64,000 nucleotides of DNA, taken from NCBI RefSeq assembly GCF_009882945.1, contig NZ_WTUY01000002.1:622927-686926 (forward strand), written 5' to 3'. The notes under the pieces are model-generated. The model saw nothing but the letters and a program-made list of their open reading frames with translations, was not told the DNA's origin and did no database searches. The stretch comes from Alcanivorax sp. DP30 (GTDB taxonomy: Bacteria; Pseudomonadota; Gammaproteobacteria; Pseudomonadales; Alcanivoracaceae). The position numbers and the translations under genes are program-made. Every line of letters begins with the position of its first letter. Within the stretch, counting starts at the first letter, position 1. Of this stretch, positions 7,998 to 16,134 are shown piece after piece.

Positions 7998-10670
7998 ATG
8001 CAGCTCACCCCCACGCTTACCCAGCAAGCCCTCCTCGACGCCATGCAGGAGAGCCCCCAGCCAGGTCAATATGCCCGCCAGTATCTTGAGCAGGGACAGG
8101 AGCGCCTGAACCAGCTGTTTGAGGCCACCGACATCACCGACCTTGTTCACGCCCGCGCCGGCCTGGTGGACCAGGTCATGATTGCGGCCTGGAGCCTGTT
8201 CGGCCTTGCCGAACAGTCAGATACCGCGCTGGTGGCCGTGGGCGGTTATGGCCGCGGGGAGCTGCACCCAAGCTCCGACGTGGATCTGCTGGTGCTGCTG
8301 GCCAACGATCCACAAGCGGCCGTTTACGAGCGCCTGGAACGCTTTGTCGCCTTCCTCTGGGACATCGGACTTGAGATTGGCCATGCGGTCCGCACCCTGG
8401 ATGAATGTGTCGAGCTGGCCCGGGAAGACATCACCGTCGCGACCAACATCATGGAAGCCCGCACCCTGGCCGGGGACGACGAACTGCGCATCAGACTGGA
8501 AGAGCGCACCGGCCCCGAACACATGTGGGATTCCGCAGCCTTTTTTGCCGCCAAGTGGCAGGAACAGGTGACCCGCCACAAACGCTTCAATGACACCGAA
8601 TACAATCTTGAGCCGGATATCAAGAATGCCCCCGGTGGTCTTCGTGATGTGCAGATGATCGCATGGGTGGCCAAGCGCCATTTCAATGCCGACAGCCTGG
8701 AAGCCCTTGTCGATGCCGGCTTCCTGACCAAGGAGGAGTACTCGGTACTGCGCAAGTGCCTGGACTATCTATGGGAAGTCCGCTGGCAGCTGCACACCCT
8801 CACTGGCCGCAACGAAAATCGCCTGCTGTTTGATCATCAGCGCCAGCTGGCCTCCCGACTGGGCCATGAGGACTCCAGCACCAATCTGGCAGTGGAAGTG
8901 TTCATGAAGGGCTTCTACCGGGTCGCCCTGGCCCTGTCCGTTCTCAATGAAATGCTGCTGCAGCTGTTCGACGAAGCCATTCTCGGCAGTGATGAACCGG
9001 AAAAGGTGCGTCCGCTGAACCGGCGCTTCCAGGTGCGCAACGAATATCTTGAAATTACTCACCCGGAGGTGTTCAGCGAGCACCCCTCTGCCCTGCTGGA
9101 AACCTTCGTACTGATGGCGCAGAACCCGGACCTCAAGGGCATACGTGCCGCCACCGTCCGGGCGCTGATTTACAACCGCCGCCAGATCGACGATGCCTTC
9201 CGGGCCAACCCGGAAAACAACGCACTGTTCATGCAGTTGCTACGCAGCCCGCACGCGCTCTTTACCCAGCTGCGTCGCATGAAGCGCTACGGCATCCTCG
9301 GCAAATACCTGCCGGAATTTGGCGCCATCATCGGCATGATGCAGTACGACCTGTTCCATATTTATACCGTGGACGCCCACACCCTGCTGGTACTGAAGAA
9401 CATGCGCCGGCTTCGCTATGAAGACATGCGCGAAGAATTCCCGCTGGCCACTGAAGTGTTCTATCGGCTGCCCAAGCCTGAACTGCTTTACGCGGCGGCT
9501 CTGTACCACGATATCGCCAAAGGCCGTGGTGGTGACCACTCCGCACTTGGCGAAGTGGATGCGCTGAATTTCTGTCAGCGACATGGACTCAGTGCATGGG
9601 ACGGCAAACTGGTGGCCTGGCTGGTGAAGAATCACCTGGTCATGAGCGTTACCGCCCAGCGAAAGGATATCTCCGATCCAGACGTGGTCTACGAATTCGC
9701 CCGCAAAGTCGGCGACCTTGTGCACCTGGATTACCTCTACGTGCTTACCGTGGCTGACATCAATGCCACCAACCCAACCCTCTGGAATTCCTGGCGTGCA
9801 TCTCTGCTGCGCCAGCTGTATACCGAGACCAAGCGGGCGCTACGCCGTGGTCTGAACAACCCGGTGGACAAGCAGGACTGGATTGATGAAACCCGCGATG
9901 AAGCCATGAAGCTGCTCACCGGGCAGGATCACAATGCCGCTGAAATCGAAGCGCTATGGGCCAACATCGGCGACGAGTACTTTCTGCGTGAAACCCCGCG
10001 GGATATTGCCTGGCATACCGAGGCCATGCTCGACCGGGAAGACCCGAACGATCCGCTGGTGCTGATCGGTGAAACCAGCCAGACCTCCATCGCCGGCGGC
10101 TCGCAGATCTTCATCTACACGCCGGACACCCGTAACCTGTTCAGTGCCACCGTGAACGCCCTGGACACGCTGGGCCTGACCATCATGGACGCCCGCATTA
10201 TCACCAGCGTTGATGGCTTCAGCCTGGATACCTATATTGTGCTGGATGAGCAGGGTACCCCCATCGGGGAAGACTGGGCGCGCATTGAACAGATCCGCAA
10301 GACCCTCACTGAAACCCTCAAACATCCCGAGCGGTTTTCCACCACCGTCAGCCGGCGCATGCCGCGCCGCAACAAGCACTTCGACGTGCCCACCCAGGTG
10401 GTGATCAGCAACGATATCGTCAATGACCGCACTGCGGTGGATATCCAGACCCTGGACCGTCCCGGCCTGCTGGCACACATCGGCCGCATTTTCATGCGTT
10501 TTGAACTGCTGGTGCAGAATGCCCGCATTGCCACCCTGGGCGAGCGCGCCGAGGACGTCTTCTTCATTACCGATCTCGATGGTGAGCCGGTTTCCGACCC
10601 TGCCCTGTGCCAGGAGCTCCAGGAAACGCTCAGACAAGAGCTCGACGACAAGAACAACGGAAACAAGTAA
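7998..10670 (+). CDS. glnD: PII uridylyltransferase / uridylyl-removing enzyme
   Basis: Sensor of glutamine that uridylylates or deuridylylates PII proteins such as the GlnK in this window. Domains in order: nucleotidyltransferase with GGYGRGELHPSSDVD (about 75-90), a helical linker, the HD domain with LYHDIAKGRGGDHS (about 500-515), and two ACT domains near 695-770 and 805-880 that bind glutamine. The ATG at 7998 (GGAT seven bases upstream) was preferred to the one at 7950, giving 890 residues, the usual size. It ends 3 bp before dapC, so the two are probably co-transcribed. Confidence 0.97.
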   Translation: MQLTPTLTQQALLDAMQESPQPGQYARQYLEQGQERLNQLFEATDITDLVHARAGLVDQVMIAAWSLFGLAEQSDTALVAVGGYGRGELHPSSDVDLLVLLANDPQAAVYERLERFVAFLWDIGLEIGHAVRTLDECVELAREDITVATNIMEARTLAGDDELRIRLEERTGPEHMWDSAAFFAAKWQEQVTRHKRFNDTEYNLEPDIKNAPGGLRDVQMIAWVAKRHFNADSLEALVDAGFLTKEEYSVLRKCLDYLWEVRWQLHTLTGRNENRLLFDHQRQLASRLGHEDSSTNLAVEVFMKGFYRVALALSVLNEMLLQLFDEAILGSDEPEKVRPLNRRFQVRNEYLEITHPEVFSEHPSALLETFVLMAQNPDLKGIRAATVRALIYNRRQIDDAFRANPENNALFMQLLRSPHALFTQLRRMKRYGILGKYLPEFGAIIGMMQYDLFHIYTVDAHTLLVLKNMRRLRYEDMREEFPLATEVFYRLPKPELLYAAALYHDIAKGRGGDHSALGEVDALNFCQRHGLSAWDGKLVAWLVKNHLVMSVTAQRKDISDPDVVYEFARKVGDLVHLDYLYVLTVADINATNPTLWNSWRASLLRQLYTETKRALRRGLNNPVDKQDWIDETRDEAMKLLTGQDHNAAEIEALWANIGDEYFLRETPRDIAWHTEAMLDREDPNDPLVLIGETSQTSIAGGSQIFIYTPDTRNLFSATVNALDTLGLTIMDARIITSVDGFSLDTYIVLDEQGTPIGEDWARIEQIRKTLTETLKHPERFSTTVSRRMPRRNKHFDVPTQVVISNDIVNDRTAVDIQTLDRPGLLAHIGRIFMRFELLVQNARIATLGERAEDVFFITDLDGEPVSDPALCQELQETLRQELDDKNNGNK

Positions 10671-10673
10671 CCC

Positions 10674-11855
10674 ATGAATCCAGACCTGGAACGGCTGCAC
10701 CCCTACCCGTTTGAGAAACTCAAAGCGCTTTTCAGTGGCCTGCCGACCTCTGACAAGTCACCGATCGCCCTGTCCATTGGCGAGCCCAAACATCCATCCC
10801 CGGACTTTGTGCAGCAGGTGATCAAGGACAATACCGCAAGGCTGTCCAACTACCCCACTACCGCCGGCATTCCCGAACTGAGTGAATCCATCGCCCAGTG
10901 GCTAAAGCGTCGCTTCCACCTTAGCAGCATTGATGCCGCCAGCCAGGTACTGCCTGTCAACGGTACCCGCGAAGCCCTGTTTGCCTTTACCCAGGCCGTT
11001 ATCGACCGCCAACGCCAACCGCTGGTGCTGATGCCCAATCCGTTCTACCAAATCTATGAAGGCGCCAGCCTGCTGGCCGGCGGCGAACCCATGTACCTGC
11101 CCTGTACGGACAGCACCGGATTGCAGCCGGATTTCGATGCCGTCAGTGAAGATACCTGGATCCGCACCCAGCTGCTGTTTATCTGTACCCCGGGCAACCC
11201 CACCGGAGCAACGCTGAGCAAGCCCCAGCTCAAGGCGCTGATTGAGCTGGCCGACAAGTACGATTTCGTGATTGCATCCGATGAATGTTACTCGGAAATT
11301 TATCGCGACAAGCCACCTGCCGGTCTGCTGGAAGCCTGCGCCGAAATGGGCCGTCATGATTACCGCCGCTGCGTAGTCTTCCATTCGCTATCCAAGCGCT
11401 CCAACCTGCCCGGCCTGCGATCAGGCTTTGCCGCCGGAGACAGCGAAGTACTCAAGCGTTTCCTGCGCTACCGCACCTACCACGGCTGCGCCATGCCCAT
11501 TCACCACCAGCTGGCCAGCATCGCTGCCTGGAGTGATGAGACCCATGTAGAGAACAACCGCGCTCTGTACCGGCAAAAATTTGATGCTGTGCTGGACATT
11601 CTCGGTGGCCCCCTTAAGGTATCCGCCCCGGCAGCGGGCTTCTATCTGTGGCCCAAAACGCCTATCAGTGATGAAGAATTCGCCAAACGCCTTCAGGCCG
11701 AGCAGAACGTCACCGTCCTCCCCGGCCGCTACCTGTCGCGAACTGTGGACGGCAAGAACCCAGGCGAAAAACGGATAAGAATGGCGCTGGTGGCACCGCT
11801 GGAAGAATGTATTGAAGGTGCACAGCGGATCAAGGCGTTGCTGGATACGTTGTGA
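10674..11855 (+). CDS. dapC: succinyldiaminopimelate aminotransferase
   Basis: PLP-dependent class I/II aminotransferase that converts N-succinyl-2-amino-6-ketopimelate to N-succinyl-diaminopimelate in the lysine/peptidoglycan pathway. The 393 residues contain CTPGNPTGAT, the ASDECYSEIY block and the PLP lysine in HSLSKRSNLPGLRSG. The assignment to DapC rather than another aminotransferase rests on the neighbours: dapD and dapE follow, as in Pseudomonas. Confidence 0.93.
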   Translation: MNPDLERLHPYPFEKLKALFSGLPTSDKSPIALSIGEPKHPSPDFVQQVIKDNTARLSNYPTTAGIPELSESIAQWLKRRFHLSSIDAASQVLPVNGTREALFAFTQAVIDRQRQPLVLMPNPFYQIYEGASLLAGGEPMYLPCTDSTGLQPDFDAVSEDTWIRTQLLFICTPGNPTGATLSKPQLKALIELADKYDFVIASDECYSEIYRDKPPAGLLEACAEMGRHDYRRCVVFHSLSKRSNLPGLRSGFAAGDSEVLKRFLRYRTYHGCAMPIHHQLASIAAWSDETHVENNRALYRQKFDAVLDILGGPLKVSAPAAGFYLWPKTPISDEEFAKRLQAEQNVTVLPGRYLSRTVDGKNPGEKRIRMALVAPLEECIEGAQRIKALLDTL

Positions 11856-11860
11856 CATCA

Positions 11861-12034
11861 CCGTAGGAGCGTCGCTCGCGGCGCGATTCAAAACCAGGAC
11901 CAAGTACAATTTCACCACAGAGCACACAGAGGCACAGAGAAAACCCATTGTTTTATCTCAGTGAACTCTGTGGCCTCTGTGGTAAAACCGCTTTTAAATA
12001 ACGGGTTATCGCGCCGCGAGCGACGCTCCTACGG
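11861..12034. repeat. REPIN-like element with a second inverted repeat nested inside
   Basis: The outer arms 11861-11887 and 12008-12034 are a perfect 27-bp inverted repeat starting with GTAGGAGCG and ending in GCGCGAT, each arm able to fold alone. Inside, 11914-11940 and 11957-11983 form a second, imperfect inverted repeat built on ACCACAGAG. The GTAGGAGC start and inverted pairing match Pseudomonas-type REP pairs (REPINs). The element fills the gap between dapC (6 bp before it) and the ArsC-like gene. No transposase is nearby. Confidence 0.85.
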
Positions 12035-12056
12035 AAAGATTTCGAAAGGAAAGAAC

Positions 12057-12404
12057 ATGGACCTGACAATCTTCGGTATCAAGAACTGCGATACCATGAA
12101 GAAAGCCATGAAATGGCTGGATGACAACGGCATTGCCTACCACTTCCACGACTACAAGAAGGAAGGCGTGCCGGAAGCGTCGCTCAAGCAGTGGCTGGAT
12201 GCGCTGGGCTGGGAAACCGTGATCAACAAGCGCGGCACCACCTGGAAAAAACTGGACGACACTACAAAAGAGACCATGGATGCCAGCAAGGCTGTCACCG
12301 TGGCCCTGGAGAATCCGTCTATCATAAAGCGGCCGATTCTGCAGAACGACACCATTCTCACCGCCGGCTTCAAAGCCGATGAGTGGCAAGAGCTTTTGAA
12401 ATAA
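12057..12404 (+). CDS. ArsC/Spx-family protein, YffB-like
   Basis: Thioredoxin-fold protein of 115 residues (ArsC/YffB family) with a single N-terminal cysteine in FGIKNCDTMKKA, the position of the redox cysteine in arsenate reductases, and the C-terminal KRPIL block. True arsenate reductases usually sit in ars operons; this one lies between dapC and dapD. YffB homologues next to dapE are known in enterobacteria, and their substrate is not established. The ATG at 12057 has AAAGGAAAG just upstream. A real reductase activity is possible but not shown. Confidence 0.9.
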   Translation: MDLTIFGIKNCDTMKKAMKWLDDNGIAYHFHDYKKEGVPEASLKQWLDALGWETVINKRGTTWKKLDDTTKETMDASKAVTVALENPSIIKRPILQNDTILTAGFKADEWQELLK

Positions 12405-12444
12405 GCGCTCAGAAGCGCAATTTGATTTCACCAGAGAGGATCTC

Positions 12445-13479
12445 ATGAGCAACTATTTCGCCATCGCACTGGGCTGCGGCACCAAGAACCGCAACGACAA
12501 CTGGCTGGAAGTGTACTACCCGGATCCGGCCATCAACCCGGACAACAAGCTGGTTGAAGTCATTCGTGAAGAGCTGGGTTATGAAGGCGGTAACGCGGCA
12601 ATCGAACTGACGCATCGACAGATCCAGCACATTGCCCGCGAATGGCGTGAAGCCGGCTTCGAGCACGAAGCCAGCTACGCTGTGGCGTTCCAGGAATCCG
12701 AAAGCCCGGTAGTACTGACCGTACTGGAAACCGATGCCGAACCCGCTTCCACCCCCGAGGCCTACCTGAAGCTGCACCTGATTTCCCACCGCCTGGTGAA
12801 GCCCCATGGCGTCAATCTGTCCGGCATGTTCCCGCTACTGCCCAACGTGGCCTGGACCAACGAAGGCGCCGTTGATCTGGAAGAACTGCAGGAACGTCAG
12901 CTGATGGCGCGTCTGAATGGCAAAGTCCTGTCCGTGAACAGCGTGGACAAGTTCCCCAAGATGACCGACTACGTGGTACCCGCCGGCGTGCGCATCGCCG
13001 ACACCTCCCGTGTGCGTCTGGGCGCCTACGTGGGCGAAGGCACCACCATCATGCACGAAGGCTTTATCAACTTTAATGCGGGCACCGAAGGCCCGGGCAT
13101 GATCGAAGGTCGCATCTCTGCCGGCGTTTTCGTGGGCAAGGGTTCCGACATCGGCGGTGGCGCCTCCACCATGGGCACCCTGTCCGGCGGTGGCAACATC
13201 ATCATCTCCCTGGGTGAAGGCTGCCTGCTTGGCGCCAACGCGGGCACCGGTATTCCGCTGGGTGACCGCTGCACCATCGAAGCCGGCCTTTACATCACTG
13301 CCGGCTCCAAGGTCCAGCTCATGGACGACAAGGGCGAGGTTGTCGAAACCGTAAAGGCCCGCGACCTGGCCGGCAAATCCGACCTGCTGTTCCGTCGCAA
13401 CACCACCAACGGTGCCGTGCAATGCCTCACCAACAAGAGCGCCATTGCACTGAACGAAGAACTGCACAAGCATAATTAA
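12445..13479 (+). CDS. dapD: tetrahydrodipicolinate N-succinyltransferase
   Basis: Transfers succinyl from succinyl-CoA to tetrahydrodipicolinate, the step before DapC. The 344-residue form is the longer Pseudomonas/actinobacterial type rather than the ~275-residue E. coli type. The central part is a left-handed beta-helix with hexapeptide repeats (about residues 180-290), including GAYVGEGTTIMHEGFINFNA and IGGGASTMGTLSGGG. It starts 40 bp after the ArsC-like gene with AGAGGAT upstream. Confidence 0.96.
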   Translation: MSNYFAIALGCGTKNRNDNWLEVYYPDPAINPDNKLVEVIREELGYEGGNAAIELTHRQIQHIAREWREAGFEHEASYAVAFQESESPVVLTVLETDAEPASTPEAYLKLHLISHRLVKPHGVNLSGMFPLLPNVAWTNEGAVDLEELQERQLMARLNGKVLSVNSVDKFPKMTDYVVPAGVRIADTSRVRLGAYVGEGTTIMHEGFINFNAGTEGPGMIEGRISAGVFVGKGSDIGGGASTMGTLSGGGNIIISLGEGCLLGANAGTGIPLGDRCTIEAGLYITAGSKVQLMDDKGEVVETVKARDLAGKSDLLFRRNTTNGAVQCLTNKSAIALNEELHKHN

Positions 13480-13530
13480 CGCAACACGCGGCACGCTTCA
13501 CGCAACATGCTGGCGTGCCGCCTATTTTCT

Positions 13531-13606
13531 GTAGGAGCACCTCTTGAGGTGCGAACAAGGCCGGGTTGAACCTCGGGCGGGTTCGCACCTCGAGAGGTGC
13601 TCCTGC
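13531..13606. repeat. REPIN-like inverted repeat between dapD and dapE
   Basis: Arms 13531-13556 and 13581-13606 are 26-bp inverted repeats (two mismatches) starting GTAGGAGCACCTC, each with its own small stem (CACCTC/GAGGTG). This is the same GTAGGAGC family as at 11861. A single half-copy of this subtype (GTTCGCACCTCAAGAG) lies at 18224-18239, after the aaeB-like gene. Confidence 0.85.
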
Positions 13607-13638
13607 AGCTGCCCTGAACCACCGCTACTGGAAGATTC

Positions 13639-14778
13639 ATGTCCCGCACTCTCGACTACACCAAGGAACTCATTCGCCGCGCGTCCGTGACTCCCGAGGA
13701 CGAAGGCTGTCAGGACTGGATGATCGAAAAGCTGGAAGCCCTGGGCTTTCAGTGTGAAACCCTGTGGTTCGAGGAAGTGCGTAACCTGTGGGCCCGACGT
13801 GGCACCGAAGGGCCGGTGTTTGCCTTTGCCGGTCACACCGATGTGGTGCCCACTGGAGATATATCTGCCTGGAAGTACGATCCCTTTACTCCCACCGAGG
13901 AAGGCGATCTGCTGTACGGCCGCGGCACTGCGGACATGAAAGGTTCCATCGCCGCCATGATGGTGGCCATCGAGGACTTTGTGGCCGCCAACCCGGATCA
14001 TCCCGGCAGCCTGGCCCTGCTGATCACCGCCGATGAAGAAGGCCCGTCCGTGAACGGTACTGTCAAGGTAGTGGAGACCCTGCAGGCGCGCAACGAGCAC
14101 ATCGACTACTGTCTGGTGGGCGAACCCTCCTCTACCGACACCGTAGGCGACGTGATCAAGAATGGTCGTCGTGGTTCACTGGGCGCCAAGCTGGTGGTCA
14201 AGGGGATCCAGGGCCATGTGGCCTACCCCCACCTGGCCCGCAACCCGGTGCACGATGCCGCTCCGGCACTGGCTGAACTGGCCGCTGCTGAATGGGATCA
14301 GGGCAACGAATTCTTCCCCGCCACCAGCTTCCAGATCTCCAACATCAACGCCGGCACCGGCGCTACCAACGTGATTCCCGGCACCTGCGAAGTAATTTTC
14401 AACTTCCGTTTTTCCACCGAGCTCACTGACGCCATCCTGCGCGAGCGCACCGAGGCGATCCTCCAAAAGCACGGGCTGGATTACGACTTGACCTGGACCC
14501 TGTCCGGCCAACCGTTCCTCACCGACCGTGGCGCCCTGGTAGATGCCACCGTGGACGCCATCCGTGACGTCACCGGCAAGGAAACGGAGCTTTCCACTGC
14601 CGGGGGTACCAGCGACGGTCGCTTCATTGCGCCCACCGGCAGCCAGGTGGTTGAACTCGGCCCTACCAATGCCACCATCCACAAGGTGGACGAACACACC
14701 AGCATCAGCGAACTGGAGACCCTGACGAAGATCTACAGCCGACTGCTGGAAAATTTGATGGGAACAACTCACGCCTGA
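13639..14778 (+). CDS. dapE: succinyl-diaminopimelate desuccinylase
   Basis: Di-zinc M20 hydrolase that releases succinate from N-succinyl-LL-diaminopimelate, giving LL-DAP for lysine and peptidoglycan. The 379 residues carry the metal-binding [11 protein letters not shown] (about 65-75), [10 protein letters not shown] and the catalytic ITADEEGPS block, and a C-terminal TSDGRFIA segment. It completes the dapC-dapD-dapE set, though a REPIN separates it from dapD. Confidence 0.97.
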   Translation: MSRTLDYTKELIRRASVTPEDEGCQDWMIEKLEALGFQCETLWFEEVRNLWARRGTEGPVFAFAGHTDVVPTGDISAWKYDPFTPTEEGDLLYGRGTADMKGSIAAMMVAIEDFVAANPDHPGSLALLITADEEGPSVNGTVKVVETLQARNEHIDYCLVGEPSSTDTVGDVIKNGRRGSLGAKLVVKGIQGHVAYPHLARNPVHDAAPALAELAAAEWDQGNEFFPATSFQISNINAGTGATNVIPGTCEVIFNFRFSTELTDAILRERTEAILQKHGLDYDLTWTLSGQPFLTDRGALVDATVDAIRDVTGKETELSTAGGTSDGRFIAPTGSQVVELGPTNATIHKVDEHTSISELETLTKIYSRLLENLMGTTHA

Positions 14779-14821
14779 CGCAAGAAAGCCCGCCCGGTGA
14801 TCCAGGCGACTGCGAGGCAGG

Positions 14822-15034
14822 AATTTCGAGTTGCGAGAAACGAGTTTCGAAAGGCAAAACCTCAAACCTCGTGCCGGGTTGTTGTTTTGGGATTCTGGAA
14901 ACTCGTGACTCGCAACTCGCTTCTGTAATCCTTACCTCGCCAAGGCTCGGATCGCGAGCAGGCTCGTTATTCGCTTCGCTCACCCTTCGGGCCAGCCTTC
15001 GGCTGTTACCTCCGTTACACTCCGGTTCCTACAG
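14822..15034. repeat. dispersed inverted-repeat element (TCGAGTTGCGAG family)
   Basis: Arms 14827-14848 and 14898-14919 form a 22-bp inverted repeat with two mismatches (CGAGTTGCGAG..ACGAGTTTC). A tail follows (14933-14995: CTCGCCAAGGCTCGGATCGC, then TTATTCGCTTCGCTCACCC). The same arm recurs at 36594 and 55500, and the tail recurs at 55444-55497 in the opposite orientation. Short reading frames through it look alike between copies because the DNA is repeated, not because of a protein family. Confidence 0.8.
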
Positions 15035-15086
15035 CCACATCCAAATATCCGCTACCATGTCTGGACGTTATTAACCGGGAACTACA

Positions 15087-15287
15087 ATGTGGCTCCATGA
15101 AATTCCCGTTGGCGGGTTGCTGGTCAGTCCCATGGTGCTGTTTGTGCTGGTGGCTCTGACATGCACGGCGGCCAGCGGGTTGCTGCTGCGGCAACTGGGC
15201 TGGCATCGGGCCATCTGGAAAGGCCCCTGGTTTTATCTCTCACTTTTTGTCTGCTACCTGGCCCTGACGCTGGGCCTGATGAGCTGA
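15087..15287 (+). CDS. DUF1656 small membrane protein, AaeX-like
   Basis: A 66-residue protein with two membrane helices (about 12-32 and 46-64) and the N-terminal EIPVGGLLVSP typical of the DUF1656 family. Such proteins precede or follow the periplasmic adaptor of aromatic-acid efflux pumps; their exact role is unknown. It lies 13 bp before the adaptor gene, giving the same order as enterobacterial aaeX-aaeA-aaeB. Confidence 0.88.
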   Translation: MWLHEIPVGGLLVSPMVLFVLVALTCTAASGLLLRQLGWHRAIWKGPWFYLSLFVCYLALTLGLMS

Positions 15288-15300
15288 GGACCCACGGACC

Positions 15301-16134
15301 ATGTCACAACCCCTTCGCATTCTGCTCACCGTAGCCGTAGTGGTACTGGCCATCATCGCTGGCAACTGGATCTGGAATTACTATCTCTACGCACCCTGGA
15401 CCCGCGACGGCAAGGTGCGCGCGCAGATCATTACCCTGTCGCCGGATGTCTCTGGCTGGATTTCCGAACTGCCGGTCCACGACAATCAGGCCGTAAGCAG
15501 TGACAGCCTGTTGCTGCGAATCGACCCACAGCGCTATCAGGCCGCGGCGTCCCAGGCCCGTGCCAGATTGGAAGTAGCCCAGACCCGCCTCGCCATGGCA
15601 GAACTGCAGCGTGAAAAGGCTTCCGGCGAAACCCGGCAGCAAGCTTCGCTGGAAGTAAAACTGGCCAGCGCCGATCTGGACATGGCCCGCGCCGAACTCA
15701 CCACCGCAGAACTGGATTTGCAGCGCACGGAAGTGCGTGCCCCGGCCGACGGTACGGTGGTCAATCTAACACTCCAGAAGGGCAATTTTGCCGAGCGTGG
15801 CATCCCGGTACTCTCCATGGTCAAGGCAGGGAGCTTCTACGTTACCGGCTATTTTGAAGAAACCAAGCTGCCGTTGGTGCACATCGGCCAACGCGCTACC
15901 GTGGTACTGATGAACGGCGCCCATAGCCTGCAGGGGAAGGTCACCAGCGTGGGCCAGGCTATCGCCAACGCCAACACCCGGACTGATCAGCAGTTGCTCC
16001 CGGAAGTGCAGCAGACTTTCAACTGGGTGCGGCTGGCACAGCGCATCCCCGTGCATATCGAGCTGGACAGTATTCCGGATGACATTCTTCTGGCCGCCGG
16101 CATGACTGCCACCGTCCGCCTGCATGACGATTAA
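15301..16134 (+). CDS. HlyD-family periplasmic adaptor, AaeA-like
   Basis: Periplasmic adaptor of an efflux pump, anchored by one N-terminal helix (about 5-25). It has the barrel-lipoyl half motifs (GWISELPVHDNQAVSSDSLL and VRAPADGTVVNLTLQKGNF) around a coiled-coil hairpin (about 80-135) rich in Ala, Gln and Arg. Its 277 residues are at the short end of the family. It overlaps the FUSC gene by 11 bp, so pump parts are made together. The substrate is unknown; aromatic carboxylic acids are the guess from AaeAB. Confidence 0.9.
   Translation: MSQPLRILLTVAVVVLAIIAGNWIWNYYLYAPWTRDGKVRAQIITLSPDVSGWISELPVHDNQAVSSDSLLLRIDPQRYQAAASQARARLEVAQTRLAMAELQREKASGETRQQASLEVKLASADLDMARAELTTAELDLQRTEVRAPADGTVVNLTLQKGNFAERGIPVLSMVKAGSFYVTGYFEETKLPLVHIGQRATVVLMNGAHSLQGKVTSVGQAIANANTRTDQQLLPEVQQTFNWVRLAQRIPVHIELDSIPDDILLAAGMTATVRLHDD

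Noticed and set aside
12057-12404. Arsenate reductase annotation (arsC)
   Set aside because: Only one cysteine motif of the fold is seen and no ars operon is nearby; family-level naming is safer.
14705-14983. Minus-strand frame with MSEANN..PARDPSLGE, similar to a frame at 55445-55639
   Set aside because: The similarity comes from a dispersed DNA repeat; the reading frames differ in length and carry no domain.
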